Shown here piece after piece: positions 24,948 to 34,021 of a DNA stretch of 64,000 bases (positions within the stretch are counted from its first letter, which is position 1; each line of letters opens with the position of its first letter). The notes under the pieces were generated by a model. It ran no database searches. It had not been told where the DNA came from and was given only the letters and a program-made list of their open reading frames with translations. The stretch is from an uncultured Pelagibacteraceae bacterium (GTDB lineage: Bacteria; Pseudomonadota; Alphaproteobacteria; Pelagibacterales; Pelagibacteraceae), in NCBI GenBank assembly GCA_902598015.1, contig CACJZT010000004.1, forward strand, positions 49,768 through 113,767. The letters are read 5' to 3'. Both the position numbers and the translations under genes were made by a program.

Positions 24948-25298
24948 TTAAAAAATAGTTGCCCCGAAGACTTTGACCTCATCTCCCTCTTCTCCAAGGA
25001 CAAGTCGACCTAAAAAGTCTCCTGGTATCTCTGTACTGTTTTGTTTATAGATAACAGTTACGTACAAGCCTCTTCTTAGACAGCCTATAGCCTTACACCC
25101 CTCTTTAAGACTTGAGATTAGCTTGTTGCTTGCCCATTGCTTCCCTAGCTCTACCTCGTTGGCCCCGTAAAGCATTTGTGATGATAAATCCCTGGTAAAA
25201 CCACCATAATCTTTCATGTTGGAACATCTAACCATGTTATCCCAGATAGGATCAGCAATTTTAATGATTTCTTCGTCTGATTTGTCGACAATACTCAT
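24948..25298 (-). CDS. Protein of unknown function linked to aprA (116 aa)
   Basis: 116 residues starting MSIVDKSDEEIIKIADPIWDN. The helix-then-beta arrangement (ending GDFLGRLVLGEEGDEVKVFGATIF) resembles a small SnoaL/NTF2-like cup fold, but this is an impression. It has three Cys (RCSNM, GCKAIGCLRR). It follows aprA by nine bases. Its codons (GAG, AAG, CTA, CTC, GGG, GGC) are visibly richer in G and C than those of neighbours, which suggests more recent acquisition or unusual selection. No confident family. Confidence 0.65.
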   Translation of the reverse strand: MSIVDKSDEEIIKIADPIWDNMVRCSNMKDYGGFTRDLSSQMLYGANEVELGKQWASNKLISSLKEGCKAIGCLRRGLYVTVIYKQNSTEIPGDFLGRLVLGEEGDEVKVFGATIF

Positions 25299-25307
25299 CT
25301 AAAATGG

Positions 25308-27167
25308 TTAGGAAGCTTGCTTCTTCTCTTTATCATCAACGATATGATAAACAGGCTTTTTCTCCATTTCAAATTTTCCAGTTTCAGGATCTCTTCTAGA
25401 AACAGTTAAACAATGCCAGTTTTCATCATCAAGTTTCATATGATCACCTCTATAATAATAGCCTGGCCAACGCGTTTCTTCTCTAAATAATGTATGATGA
25501 GCAACACATTCCGATGTTACAGCTCTATGCTTAAGTTCCCATGCTCTCATCAATTGGTGATAGTCTTCAGCTCCTACATGATCTAAGTCTTCTTGAAGTA
25601 ATTGTAACTGTTCTAAGCCTTTTTTAAGTAGATTATCATTTGTCATGTAATTATTTGTTAATCCACCACAATATTCATCCATAATTTTTTGTAGTCTTTG
25701 TAGTCCTTGTATAGGTAAAATATAGCTTGGAGAAACAGTTCCTCCAGTAATTTCATTTCTTCCCACCGTATAGTTCTCAATTGGCTTAAATATTTCTTCT
25801 TTAAGCTTCTCTAGTTGTGCATCAGAAACTTCGATATCATCAGCTTTTTTATCTTGAATATATTTAACAGCAGCTTTAGACGCTAACCTTCCTTCTGTGA
25901 ATGAGCCAGATGAAAACTTATGAGCACTTCCACCAACTGCATCTCCTGCTCCAAATAATCCATCAATAGTCATCATTCTATTATATCCCCAAAAATATTC
26001 ATCAGGTGCTATATCCTCTGGTCCACTAACCCATGCCCCTGAACATGTAGCATGAGATCCCATTACATATGGCTCCGAGGTTGTTAATTCAGGATTTGTA
26101 TACTTTGGATCAATATTTTGAGATGCCCATACAACCGCTTGTCCAACTGTCATTCCTAAAAAATTTTCCCATCCAACAGTTTCTAGATGTGGATCTTGGA
26201 ATGCTTCTTTTGTGACCATATGGATTGGTCCACCGCCTGCAGCTGTTTCTTGTATAAATGCGTGATTTCTTAAACAAGTTGGTGTTGGATGATGGTCTAT
26301 ATATTCACCTACTAATTCTTTAGTAGCCTCATACCATTTCTTCTCATAATTTTCGCCATTAGCGTTTTGAGTATAAGTTTTTAAATGTAAGAAATACGCT
26401 CCAACTGGACCATAACCATCTTTAAATCTGCAAAGTACAATTCTATTTTCCATTTGAGTCATTTTTGCACCTGCTTGAATGGGTAATGCATAGGCAGATC
26501 CATTACTCCAAGGTGCATACCATGTTCTACCCATACCCTCACCAACTGCTCTTGGTTTAAATATATGCGATGCTCCTCCAGCAGAAACAACGACTGTTCT
26601 AGATTTAAATACGTGAAAATTTCCAGTTCTAACATTAAAGCCAACTGCACCTGCTATTCGGTTTGGATTTTTTTCATCTTTTAAAAGATGAGTAATCATT
26701 ATTCTGTTATAAATTTTATCAGCAGATTTTTTTGCAGCTTCAGCTACAATTGGTTTGTAACTTTCGCCGTGTATCATTATTTGCCACTTACCTTCTCTTT
26801 GATATCTTCCAGTTTCTTTATTTTTCATCATTGGAAGACCCCATTCATCAAACATGTGAACAGTTGAGTCTACATGACGTGCCATGTCATAACCTAAATC
26901 TTCTCTAACAAGACCCATCAAATCATTTCTTGCGTACCGTACATGGTCCTCTGGCATATTCTCACCCCACTGCATTCCCATATAACAGTTAATAGCGTAA
27001 AGACCTTGTGCAACTGCACCACTTCTATCTATATTTGCTTTTTCTACACAGATTATTTTTAAATCTCTTCCCCAGTGTCTTGCCTCAAAGGTAGCACCTG
27101 TTCCAGCCATACCTCCACCGACAACTAGTACATCACATTCTTCAATGATTGTTTTGTGCTTAGCCAT
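25308..27167 (-). CDS. aprA: Adenylylsulfate (APS) reductase alpha subunit
   Basis: 619 residues, FAD-dependent, succinate dehydrogenase/fumarate reductase-like. The N-terminal dinucleotide motif is VVGGGMAGTGATFEARHWG. AVAQGLYAINCYMG, MENRIVLCRFKDGYGPVGAYF and GLFGAGDAVGGSAHKFSSGSF are as in AprA. In sulfite-producing marine bacteria the enzyme runs in the oxidative direction, joining sulfite and AMP to APS. The start overlaps the aprB stop by one base. Here it would remove the sulfite made by Xsc and SuyAB. ATP sulfurylase is not in this window. Confidence 0.95.
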   Translation of the reverse strand: MAKHKTIIEECDVLVVGGGMAGTGATFEARHWGRDLKIICVEKANIDRSGAVAQGLYAINCYMGMQWGENMPEDHVRYARNDLMGLVREDLGYDMARHVDSTVHMFDEWGLPMMKNKETGRYQREGKWQIMIHGESYKPIVAEAAKKSADKIYNRIMITHLLKDEKNPNRIAGAVGFNVRTGNFHVFKSRTVVVSAGGASHIFKPRAVGEGMGRTWYAPWSNGSAYALPIQAGAKMTQMENRIVLCRFKDGYGPVGAYFLHLKTYTQNANGENYEKKWYEATKELVGEYIDHHPTPTCLRNHAFIQETAAGGGPIHMVTKEAFQDPHLETVGWENFLGMTVGQAVVWASQNIDPKYTNPELTTSEPYVMGSHATCSGAWVSGPEDIAPDEYFWGYNRMMTIDGLFGAGDAVGGSAHKFSSGSFTEGRLASKAAVKYIQDKKADDIEVSDAQLEKLKEEIFKPIENYTVGRNEITGGTVSPSYILPIQGLQRLQKIMDEYCGGLTNNYMTNDNLLKKGLEQLQLLQEDLDHVGAEDYHQLMRAWELKHRAVTSECVAHHTLFREETRWPGYYYRGDHMKLDDENWHCLTVSRRDPETGKFEMEKKPVYHIVDDKEKKQAS

Positions 27168-27637
27168 TAATAATAAACGCCTTGCTTAAATGAATTCTTA
27201 TCTAAAGTTGGTAAATCTTTTTCAGTATTTAAACCATGTGGCTCATTATATAAAATTTGTGAATTAATCTCTCCTTGATTAGGAGTATCAGCTTCAGCTA
27301 ATTTTGGTATGAATTTTCCCCAAGGTTTTGTTGTTATTGGCGATACAAAATTCTTCTCTGTACCGTTTCTAAATTTAATTCTCCAAGAGATAGTTCCTTT
27401 CTCTTCTTCTCTTCTAACTCTAACACTATGACCCATTGGAGCAAAGTCAGCATATCCTCTTACATCAATTGCATGGTTAGGACATGCCTTGACGCATGAA
27501 TAGCATTCCCAACAAAAATTTGGTTCTATATTTTTTGCTCTTCTAATAGTTTCGTCTATGTGCATGATATCTGATGGACATATATCTACACAATGACCAC
27601 AACCATCACATCTCGTCATGTATACAAAAGTTGACAT
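27167..27637 (-). CDS. aprB: APS reductase beta subunit (two [4Fe-4S])
   Basis: 156 residues. Two ferredoxin motifs: Cys10, 13, 16 and 20 (CDGCGHCVDICP) and Cys42, 45, 48 and 52 (CWECYSCVKACP). The C-terminal tail (KFIPKLAEADTPNQG) wraps the alpha subunit in known AprBA. It carries electrons between the AprA FAD and the membrane partner. It overlaps aprA by one base and lies 39 bp after aprM. Confidence 0.95.
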   Translation of the reverse strand: MSTFVYMTRCDGCGHCVDICPSDIMHIDETIRRAKNIEPNFCWECYSCVKACPNHAIDVRGYADFAPMGHSVRVRREEEKGTISWRIKFRNGTEKNFVSPITTKPWGKFIPKLAEADTPNQGEINSQILYNEPHGLNTEKDLPTLDKNSFKQGVYY

Positions 27638-27676
27638 ATCTACTTATTACCTTTCTTTAAAATTTTATCAATCATA

Positions 27677-28471
27677 TTAATAGTGCTTTGGTGCCTCACG
27701 TTTAATTCCAAGTCCAAATTGTTCTGGAGCATCTGCAGGTGGAGGTAAATTATCTCTAGAACCATCTGCTTCTGCTAAATTTTTTTGGATTGCAGCACCT
27801 GGTTTGTAGAACATATGAGCAAATTTAGACCAGTAAACTCCTCCAAATAAAACTATGTTAGCAACCGCAAACAAAATTAAAAATAAAATACTTAAACCAG
27901 TAGATCCTGAATATTGGAAATACGACCAAGCTAAACCAAACGTAGACGATAATACTAAAGCTAAAACAAATAAATCTGCTTTTATGATTCTAAAAACTGA
28001 GTGAGCTTCAGCAGATACATCTACTCTTAAAAAAAACCAAAACCAATAAGCTCCTAAACAAGTTAAAATTGCACCAGCGTGCCAAATGATTGGCCATATA
28101 GATGGAGTTACCGCATTAGGAGAAGAATATCCAAATATCATAACACCTGAACCAATCCAAAATAATATTGTTCCATACATTCCTAATACATGTGCAAATC
28201 TTCTTTTGCCCAAACCTAATTCAGATGTAGTTCCAATATCATGTACTACTGTTTTAGAAATTATCGCTGTTTTTTCTCCAAGACTTAATTCTCTACTTGC
28301 TGCTTTTTTTGCTTTTTTAGCATTATTAAAAAAATATTTTACATTCTTCTTGTGAATAATATCCATCAGTGTTCCAATCACTACTAATGCTAACATCAAA
28401 AAAACAAATGCTTGCAAAGCAATTGAAGGAACTGTTGAAGAAAGGACAGCAAATGGATTTGTTGTGAACAT
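27677..28471 (-). CDS. aprM: AprM-like membrane anchor of APS reductase
   Basis: 264 residues with about five hydrophobic segments (residues 15-37, 93-115, 128-148, 165-183, 192-214) and a soluble C-terminal tail. His residues in membrane regions (FAHVLGMYG, IIWHAGA, EAHSVF) could ligate haem b, as in NarI-like subunits. It precedes aprB/aprA on the same strand. In alphaproteobacteria of this type the AprM protein links AprBA to the quinone pool. The name follows genomic position and topology. Confidence 0.8.
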   Translation of the reverse strand: MFTTNPFAVLSSTVPSIALQAFVFLMLALVVIGTLMDIIHKKNVKYFFNNAKKAKKAASRELSLGEKTAIISKTVVHDIGTTSELGLGKRRFAHVLGMYGTILFWIGSGVMIFGYSSPNAVTPSIWPIIWHAGAILTCLGAYWFWFFLRVDVSAEAHSVFRIIKADLFVLALVLSSTFGLAWSYFQYSGSTGLSILFLILFAVANIVLFGGVYWSKFAHMFYKPGAAIQKNLAEADGSRDNLPPPADAPEQFGLGIKREAPKHY

Positions 28472-28577
28472 ATTATTATCTCCGCTAAATATAATACTAA
28501 TCTAAGTTCTTAATCTATAAAAAATATTAGTTCAACTGACTAATAATCTCATCTCAATAAAAAAATGTTAATAAAAG

Positions 28578-28976
28578 TTACTTTTTCCTTACATAATGCT
28601 GTTTAGAAGAAATTACAGCTCGAACACCACCTTGAGGATTTTTAACATCATTTTTTCGTCTTGGAATCAGATGAATATGACAATGATTAATAGATTGTCC
28701 TGCAACCTTTCCTGAATTGGTACCAATATTAAAACCTTTTACAGATTTATCGTTCATTTCAATTTTTTTTTTCAGTTTCTTTATTAATTTATTGCACGCT
28801 AAGATTTCTTTTGAAGTTAGATCAAAATAATTTTTAACACACCGCTTTGGAATAATAAGTGAATGAAATTTTGATACAGGGTAAGTGTCAGTCGTTGCAT
28901 AAGCTAGTTCGTTTTCAAAAAGATATTCCTTTTTCTTTGTAAAACAGAATAGGCAAGGGTTATTAGGATTTCTCAT
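28578..28976 (-). CDS. HIT family nucleotide-binding hydrolase
   Basis: 132 residues. The histidine triad INHCHIHLIPRR gives the active site H-x-H-x-H; a Cys pair CLFCFTKKK near the N-terminus and FHSLIIPKRCV are also typical. HIT proteins hydrolyse nucleoside phosphoramidates, Ap4A or similar nucleotides. It overlaps the aminodeoxychorismate-lyase-like gene by four bases and ends that operon. Confidence 0.9.
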   Translation of the reverse strand: MRNPNNPCLFCFTKKKEYLFENELAYATTDTYPVSKFHSLIIPKRCVKNYFDLTSKEILACNKLIKKLKKKIEMNDKSVKGFNIGTNSGKVAGQSINHCHIHLIPRRKNDVKNPQGGVRAVISSKQHYVRKK

Positions 28977-29749
28977 AAATAATTACTCAATTTTTTTTGT
29001 TTTAGTATTTGAGTTTGATATTTACTTACAAAAATTTCATAGGATTTATATTTTTTTCTATTCCAGTTTTTCTCTTTTATAGATGAAACAGTAGAAACTC
29101 CCTTACCAGATCCGATTAGAAGTATCTCCTCGTATTGATTTAATTTATTTATATTAATATTAGTTTTTTTTATCTTAAATTGCTTTTCAAAAAACTTTAG
29201 ATTAACTCCTCGATAAAATTTCCTTATAGGTGAATAATATTTATTATCTTTTATAAAAATAATATTTGAAGTACCTGTTTCTAGAATTTTTCCATTTGAG
29301 CAAAGAGCAATATCAGATTTTGTATTATCCATTTTAGATAAATTTTTTAAAATAAATTTATACTTCAGATTTTTATGCTCAGGCTTAATTCTATTATAAT
29401 TTACTAGATTTAACTGAAGATTTTTTTTAATTTTTAATTTATCTCTTAAAGAAATAGAAATTAAACTTTTGGTAACTGCAATTCGCAATAAATGATTATA
29501 ATTTTTTTGTTTATTTAAATTCGATTTAATTATTTTAAATATATCTCTTTTTAAATTTCGATCATAAATTTTATAATTTTTAGTAGACTTAATAAGATTT
29601 GTTATGTGTTCTTTAAAAAATAAAATCTTTTGAGGCTTTCCATAGATCCACATAGTTGTAAATACCCCATGGGCATTCCATAGATCTTTGAATTCTTTTT
29701 CTTTAAGATCTTTTCGACTGTAAGATTTTTTTAATAAGAATTGTACCAT
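28973..29749 (-). CDS. pabC: Class IV aminotransferase, likely aminodeoxychorismate lyase
   Basis: 258 residues, PLP fold type IV. Conserved features: WNAHGVFTTMWIYG with Arg/Lys anchors, SDIALCSNGKILETGTSNIIFI binding the PLP phosphate. It would release pyruvate from aminodeoxychorismate to give p-aminobenzoate for folate. Its start lies 47 bases inside the upstream glutaminase gene. Overall identity to canonical PabC looks low, so D-amino acid or branched-chain aminotransferase activity is not excluded. The pabB-pabA context supports the call. Confidence 0.75.
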   Translation of the reverse strand: MVQFLLKKSYSRKDLKEKEFKDLWNAHGVFTTMWIYGKPQKILFFKEHITNLIKSTKNYKIYDRNLKRDIFKIIKSNLNKQKNYNHLLRIAVTKSLISISLRDKLKIKKNLQLNLVNYNRIKPEHKNLKYKFILKNLSKMDNTKSDIALCSNGKILETGTSNIIFIKDNKYYSPIRKFYRGVNLKFFEKQFKIKKTNININKLNQYEEILLIGSGKGVSTVSSIKEKNWNRKKYKSYEIFVSKYQTQILKQKKLSNYL

Positions 29750-30269
29750 TTGTTGTTAAAAAAGATTCTGGATGAAATTGAAAACCATATACATCATCTC
29801 TTTTGTTTTCAAAAGCCATAGCAATATTAGTTTTAGCGCATCTCATAGTAATATCAAAATTTTCTTTAATAAATGGCTCTTGAAGCTTAAGTGAATGATA
29901 TCTTCCGACTTTAAATTTAGAATTCTTTCTAAAGATGGATTTATTCGAAACAACTTTTACTTCAGATTGATAACCATGAAATATTCTCCTTTGTTGAATA
30001 ATTTTGGCATTTTCACAATGTAATATTTGCTGATACCCTAAGCAAATTCCTATGATTTTTTTTCTTCCTTTAAATTTATTATAAATTTTTGAAGTATTAG
30101 GATAATCTTTGGGTGAACCGGGTCCAGGAGATAATACAATTGTATTAGATTTATTTAATAAACTGTTATTTATTTCAAAATAATTTGAACTATAAACTTT
30201 ATCAAACTGAGAGAATTGATGAACTACATTCCATGTGAATGAATCCTGGTGATCTATTATATAAATCAT
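29703..30269 (-). CDS. pabA: Glutamine amidotransferase, PabA/TrpG type
   Basis: 188 residues, class I glutaminase. Triad: Cys76 in GICLGYQ, and His/Glu in FQFHPESF; SPGPGSPKDY binds the substrate. It supplies ammonia to the chorismate-using partner encoded immediately upstream. It overlaps the PabB-like gene by four bases and the PabC-like gene by 47. Confidence 0.88.
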   Translation of the reverse strand: MIYIIDHQDSFTWNVVHQFSQFDKVYSSNYFEINNSLLNKSNTIVLSPGPGSPKDYPNTSKIYNKFKGRKKIIGICLGYQQILHCENAKIIQQRRIFHGYQSEVKVVSNKSIFRKNSKFKVGRYHSLKLQEPFIKENFDITMRCAKTNIAMAFENKRDDVYGFQFHPESFLTTNGTILIKKILQSKRS

Positions 30270-31480
30270 TTAAATAATTCTAATAATGATTTTGCCTTTA
30301 TAAAGTTTTCATTAAATTCTTTTTTTGCTGCACTATCTAATACAACTCCAGATGCTGCAGATATTTCTGATGTATTTTTATAATTTAATATAGATCTTAT
30401 TATTATATTAAATCTCATATCTTTATTAAACTTTATATAGCCAAAACTACCTGTAAAAATGTTTCTATTCTCTTTTTCTTGTTGATTTAATAATTCTAAT
30501 GTTCTTATTTTTGGACAACCTATAACTGATCCGCCAGGCATCATAGATTTGATAATATTTTTTATAGTCATACCTTTTAATAGGCTTCCAGATATAGTTG
30601 TAACATAATGATATAAGTGCCTGTATTCCTCAACATACTTTTCTTTATCAATTTTTACTGTTCCTGGAATACAAACTCTGGATAAATCACTTCTTTCCAT
30701 GTCAACAATCATATTATGTTCTTTAGTCTCTTTAGAATTATTTCTAAAGAACTTTAAAGCACTAGATCTGTTCGTTTGTTTACTTTTTCTTAATGTGCCA
30801 GCAATAGGCTTGGTAATGATTTTGTTACCCTTTTTTAATAATAAAGTTTCAGGTGAGCAACTTACAATAGAATAGTTTTTATCTCTTATCATAAAAGATT
30901 CTGGAGAAGCATTAGACTTCATTAATCTCCAAAAAAAATTAATTGGATTTATTGAAGATTTATTACGATATTTAGTGCAAATTTTTATTTGATATGTTTC
31001 TCCTTGTCTTATTTTTTTTGAAAAAATATCAAATATTTTTTTGTATTTTTGATATTTAATATTTAATTTAAAGGGTGATAAAATTTTAGTTGGTTTAAAA
31101 TAATTATTAAATCCTTGCTTCTTTTTATTTGAAAATATTGAAATATTTTCTCTAATTTTAATTATTGTTTCTGGTTTGTAAAAAACTCCTTTATAAAAAC
31201 CATTATTAGACTGTTTGCTTATTTTAATACCAAGTAAATAATTTAAAATTTCATATCCAAAAAAACCAACATATTGGTCAGTTTCTTTTTTATATTTCGT
31301 TTTTTCAAAAGAGTTTAAAAATTTGTGGATATTATTTTTTGATAAGTTAATTTTTTTAGAAAAATCTGTGTAAATGTCGTAACCATTATCGACCTTGTAG
31401 ATTATCAATGGTTTATCTGATTGATAAAGTTTTTCTAAATACGGGTTAAATTTAAGTTTATGCGATTTGTGGTCTTTCAA
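30266..31480 (-). CDS. pabB: Chorismate-binding enzyme, PabB/TrpE type
   Basis: 404 residues, shorter than typical TrpE and close to PabB. RQGETYQIKIC, SPETLLL, MIVDMERSDLSRVC and GGSVIGCPKIRTLELL identify the chorismate-binding fold. Residues 225-229 read PIAGT, as in anthranilate synthases, where PabB normally has PIKGT with a reactive Lys. So it is either an aminodeoxychorismate synthase lacking that Lys or an anthranilate synthase-like enzyme. The linked pabA/pabC favour PABA synthesis. It overlaps the MFS gene by 23 bases. Confidence 0.8.
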   Translation of the reverse strand: MKDHKSHKLKFNPYLEKLYQSDKPLIIYKVDNGYDIYTDFSKKINLSKNNIHKFLNSFEKTKYKKETDQYVGFFGYEILNYLLGIKISKQSNNGFYKGVFYKPETIIKIRENISIFSNKKKQGFNNYFKPTKILSPFKLNIKYQKYKKIFDIFSKKIRQGETYQIKICTKYRNKSSINPINFFWRLMKSNASPESFMIRDKNYSIVSCSPETLLLKKGNKIITKPIAGTLRKSKQTNRSSALKFFRNNSKETKEHNMIVDMERSDLSRVCIPGTVKIDKEKYVEEYRHLYHYVTTISGSLLKGMTIKNIIKSMMPGGSVIGCPKIRTLELLNQQEKENRNIFTGSFGYIKFNKDMRFNIIIRSILNYKNTSEISAASGVVLDSAAKKEFNENFIKAKSLLELFK

Positions 31481-32678
31481 TTGGCTTCTCTTTTATAGGT
31501 AAATGTATCAAACCAGCAAAAATAGATAATGCGATAGATATGTACCAAGCATAATCAAAATTGCCGTTAAGTTCGTAGAAAACTCCACTCAAATAAGCTC
31601 CTAAAAAAGATCCAATTTGATGACTTACAAAAACTATTCCATATAATAATCCGATATACTTAGTTCCAAATACCTTGCCTATTATTCCATTTGTTGGTGG
31701 AACTGTTGATAGCCATAACATCCCAAAAGTAATTCCAAAGATTACTGAATTAAATACACTTGGTGGTAGGAATATGAAATAGATTATTGATACTCCTCTT
31801 AGTAAGTAAATCGCACTTAATAAAATTTTTTGACTGTATCTGGTTGCGAGATATCCACTTGTAATTGTTCCGACCATATTAAAAAGTCCGATTAAAGCCA
31901 ATACCATTGCTGCACACCAATCTGGTAATCCTTTATCAATCATGTACGTGGGTATATGAGTTGCAACTAAAGCAATGTGCCAACCACATACAAAGAAACC
32001 TAATGTAAGATAGATATAACTTTTATTTGAAAAAGCCTCTTTTAAAGCTTCTCTAGCTGTTTGATTGTTATTTTGATTTGTACCAACAGGTATTTTTGGT
32101 GTTGAAACAAATAATGCTACAATTAATCCTAAACCTAAAAAGAAACAGAAAAATAACATTGTATTTTCCCACCCATGTTCAACAAGTGAATATCTAGTGA
32201 TTAGCGGTGATATAAAATATCCAAAAGATCCTGCTGATGTTACAATGCCTGTTGCTATTGTTCTGCTTGATACTGGGAAATGTTTTGCAACAACTGAAAC
32301 AGGTATACTAATAGCTGTGGATCCCAGTCCAACACCAACCAATATTCCAATTGTTATAGTAAAATAATAACCAGTATTAAAACCTGAATAAAATAATAAA
32401 ATCGCTAATAAATAAAAAACAAAACCAATAAAGATTGCAATATTACCACCATACTTGTCAGTAATAATTCCAAACATAGGACTGAAAACACCCCACAATA
32501 AGAGCTGTAATCCCATTGTAAAACCGAACTGTGTTATCGTGATGTCTAAATCAGTTGCAAAATCGAAATAAAACATTCCAAAAGTTTGTCTTATTCCTAA
32601 TGCAATAATAACAACAACAGATGCAGCTATTACAGTAACTAATGCTTTTTTTGTTGGAAAAAATTTGGTGTCATTCAT
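31458..32678 (-). CDS. Major facilitator superfamily transporter (OFA/MCT-like)
   Basis: 406 residues with 12 predicted spans. FSPMFGIITDKYGG, between spans 2 and 3, is the MFS signature A variant. FGMLWLSTVPPTNGIIGKVFGTKYIGLLYGIVFVSHQIGSFLGA resembles the oxalate/formate/monocarboxylate group. It is coupled to the metC-like gene (four-base overlap) and to pabB. Substrate unknown; a small organic anion is likely from the family. Confidence 0.82.
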   Translation of the reverse strand: MNDTKFFPTKKALVTVIAASVVVIIALGIRQTFGMFYFDFATDLDITITQFGFTMGLQLLLWGVFSPMFGIITDKYGGNIAIFIGFVFYLLAILLFYSGFNTGYYFTITIGILVGVGLGSTAISIPVSVVAKHFPVSSRTIATGIVTSAGSFGYFISPLITRYSLVEHGWENTMLFFCFFLGLGLIVALFVSTPKIPVGTNQNNNQTAREALKEAFSNKSYIYLTLGFFVCGWHIALVATHIPTYMIDKGLPDWCAAMVLALIGLFNMVGTITSGYLATRYSQKILLSAIYLLRGVSIIYFIFLPPSVFNSVIFGITFGMLWLSTVPPTNGIIGKVFGTKYIGLLYGIVFVSHQIGSFLGAYLSGVFYELNGNFDYAWYISIALSIFAGLIHLPIKEKPIERPQIA

Positions 32679-33853
32679 CTTACTGATTTAATAGCCTGTT
32701 TAATGTCAGCAATCAAATCATTTGGGTCTTCTAAACCAATATGTAATCTTATAATATGTTCGTTATTACTCAGCTTTGTGTAGCTCCTATTACCCAGTGC
32801 CAATTTGTCTTGATACAAAGCAAGACTTTCAAATCCTCCCCAGCTGTAACCATGGGCAAATAATTTTAGTTTATTCAAAAATTTAATTACAGAGTTTTTA
32901 TTTTTAGAAATAATTTTAACACCCATTAAACCAGATGATCCTGAGTAATACTTTTTCCACATTTTGTATTGTTTAATATTTTTTTTAATTGGATAAAAAA
33001 CCTCTTTAACTTTTTTTTGTTTGCTCAAAAAATTAGCTACCTTGATGGTATTTTCTTGATGCTTGTCTAACCTAATATCCAACGTTCTCAGTCCTCTCAT
33101 AATTAAATAGGCATCATCAGGACTTAGTCTTAAACCAACTGCTTTTTGACTTAATTCAACTTCTTTAATAAGTCTTTTTTTAATAGCTAAACTGCCACCC
33201 ATAACATCTGAATGACCAGAATAATATTTTGTCGCTGAAACTATAGACATATCAAAACCTAAGTCTAAAGGCTTGATTAAATAAGGTGTTCCCCAGGTAT
33301 TATCAATAGCTGTATAAATATTCTTATTCTTAGCAAAAGATAATATTTTTTTTAAATCTTGAAATTCAAATGTGTTACTTCCTGGGTTTTCAACAAAAAT
33401 AAGTTTAGTCTTATTTGTAATTTTTTTTTTTAAGTCATCTAAGTTTTTTGGATCATAAAATACTGCTTTAATATTGAATTTTTTTAAATAGTCTTCGGTT
33501 AAAAATCTTGTTGGAGAGTAGACTGAGTCCGTAATAATGATTTCATCACCAGGTCTTACAACACTAATCACTCCAAGAAAAACTGCACCAAATCCTGTTG
33601 GAGTTAAATAAACTTGATAAGCATTTTCAATTTTTCTTAATAATTCTTGTAATGCAAAAGTTGTTGATGTTCCTTTTCGACCATAATCGAAATTTTTGCT
33701 TAACGGATTTTTTTTATAATTACTTTGTGTTTTCTTTATATCTTGAAGAGTTTTAAATATTATTGTTGAAGCTCTTACTACTGGCGGATTAACTGACTGA
33801 TTTTGATAATCTTTTCCTACTTGTTTTAAAAAAGTTTTAACTGAATTAACCAT
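32675..33853 (-). CDS. metC: Cystathionine beta-lyase (Cys/Met PLP enzyme family)
   Basis: 392 residues. The PLP Lys lies in MSIVSATKYYSGHSDVMGG; IDNTWGTPYLIKPLDLGFD binds PLP; the N-terminal NPPVVRASTIIFKT is usual. The family includes MetC, MetB and others; SATKYYSGHSDVMGG and KKVKEVFYP look most like the alphaproteobacterial MetC branch. It releases homocysteine, pyruvate and ammonia from cystathionine. It is first in the operon with an MFS transporter and pab genes. Confidence 0.82.
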   Translation of the reverse strand: MVNSVKTFLKQVGKDYQNQSVNPPVVRASTIIFKTLQDIKKTQSNYKKNPLSKNFDYGRKGTSTTFALQELLRKIENAYQVYLTPTGFGAVFLGVISVVRPGDEIIITDSVYSPTRFLTEDYLKKFNIKAVFYDPKNLDDLKKKITNKTKLIFVENPGSNTFEFQDLKKILSFAKNKNIYTAIDNTWGTPYLIKPLDLGFDMSIVSATKYYSGHSDVMGGSLAIKKRLIKEVELSQKAVGLRLSPDDAYLIMRGLRTLDIRLDKHQENTIKVANFLSKQKKVKEVFYPIKKNIKQYKMWKKYYSGSSGLMGVKIISKNKNSVIKFLNKLKLFAHGYSWGGFESLALYQDKLALGNRSYTKLSNNEHIIRLHIGLEDPNDLIADIKQAIKSVR

Positions 33854-33928
33854 AAAAAAATTGATTAGTTATATTGACAATGCTATATCCCTCAAATAAG
33901 TCAATAAAATTGTAAAACTAAGGAGATT

Positions 33929-34012
33929 ATGGGATACCCTAAAAAGCATAGAGGCCGAAGAAAAATGGGCTCAAAAAAAAGAAGAGCCAGAAAGAAAAAC
34001 AAAAAAAAGTAG
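33929..34012 (+). CDS. 27-residue Arg/Lys-rich microprotein
   Basis: ATG-to-TAG ORF with a clear AAGGAG ribosome site five bases before ATG. The peptide begins MGYPKKHRGRRKMGSKKRRA and is over half Lys/Arg. The RRKMGSKKRRA pattern resembles very small ribosome-associated basic proteins (bS22/mS38-like), but the match is weak. The strong ribosome site argues it is translated. It lies just upstream of a plus-strand membrane-protein gene. Confidence 0.55.
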   Translation: MGYPKKHRGRRKMGSKKRRARKKNKKK

Positions 34013-34021
34013 GCTTTATTT

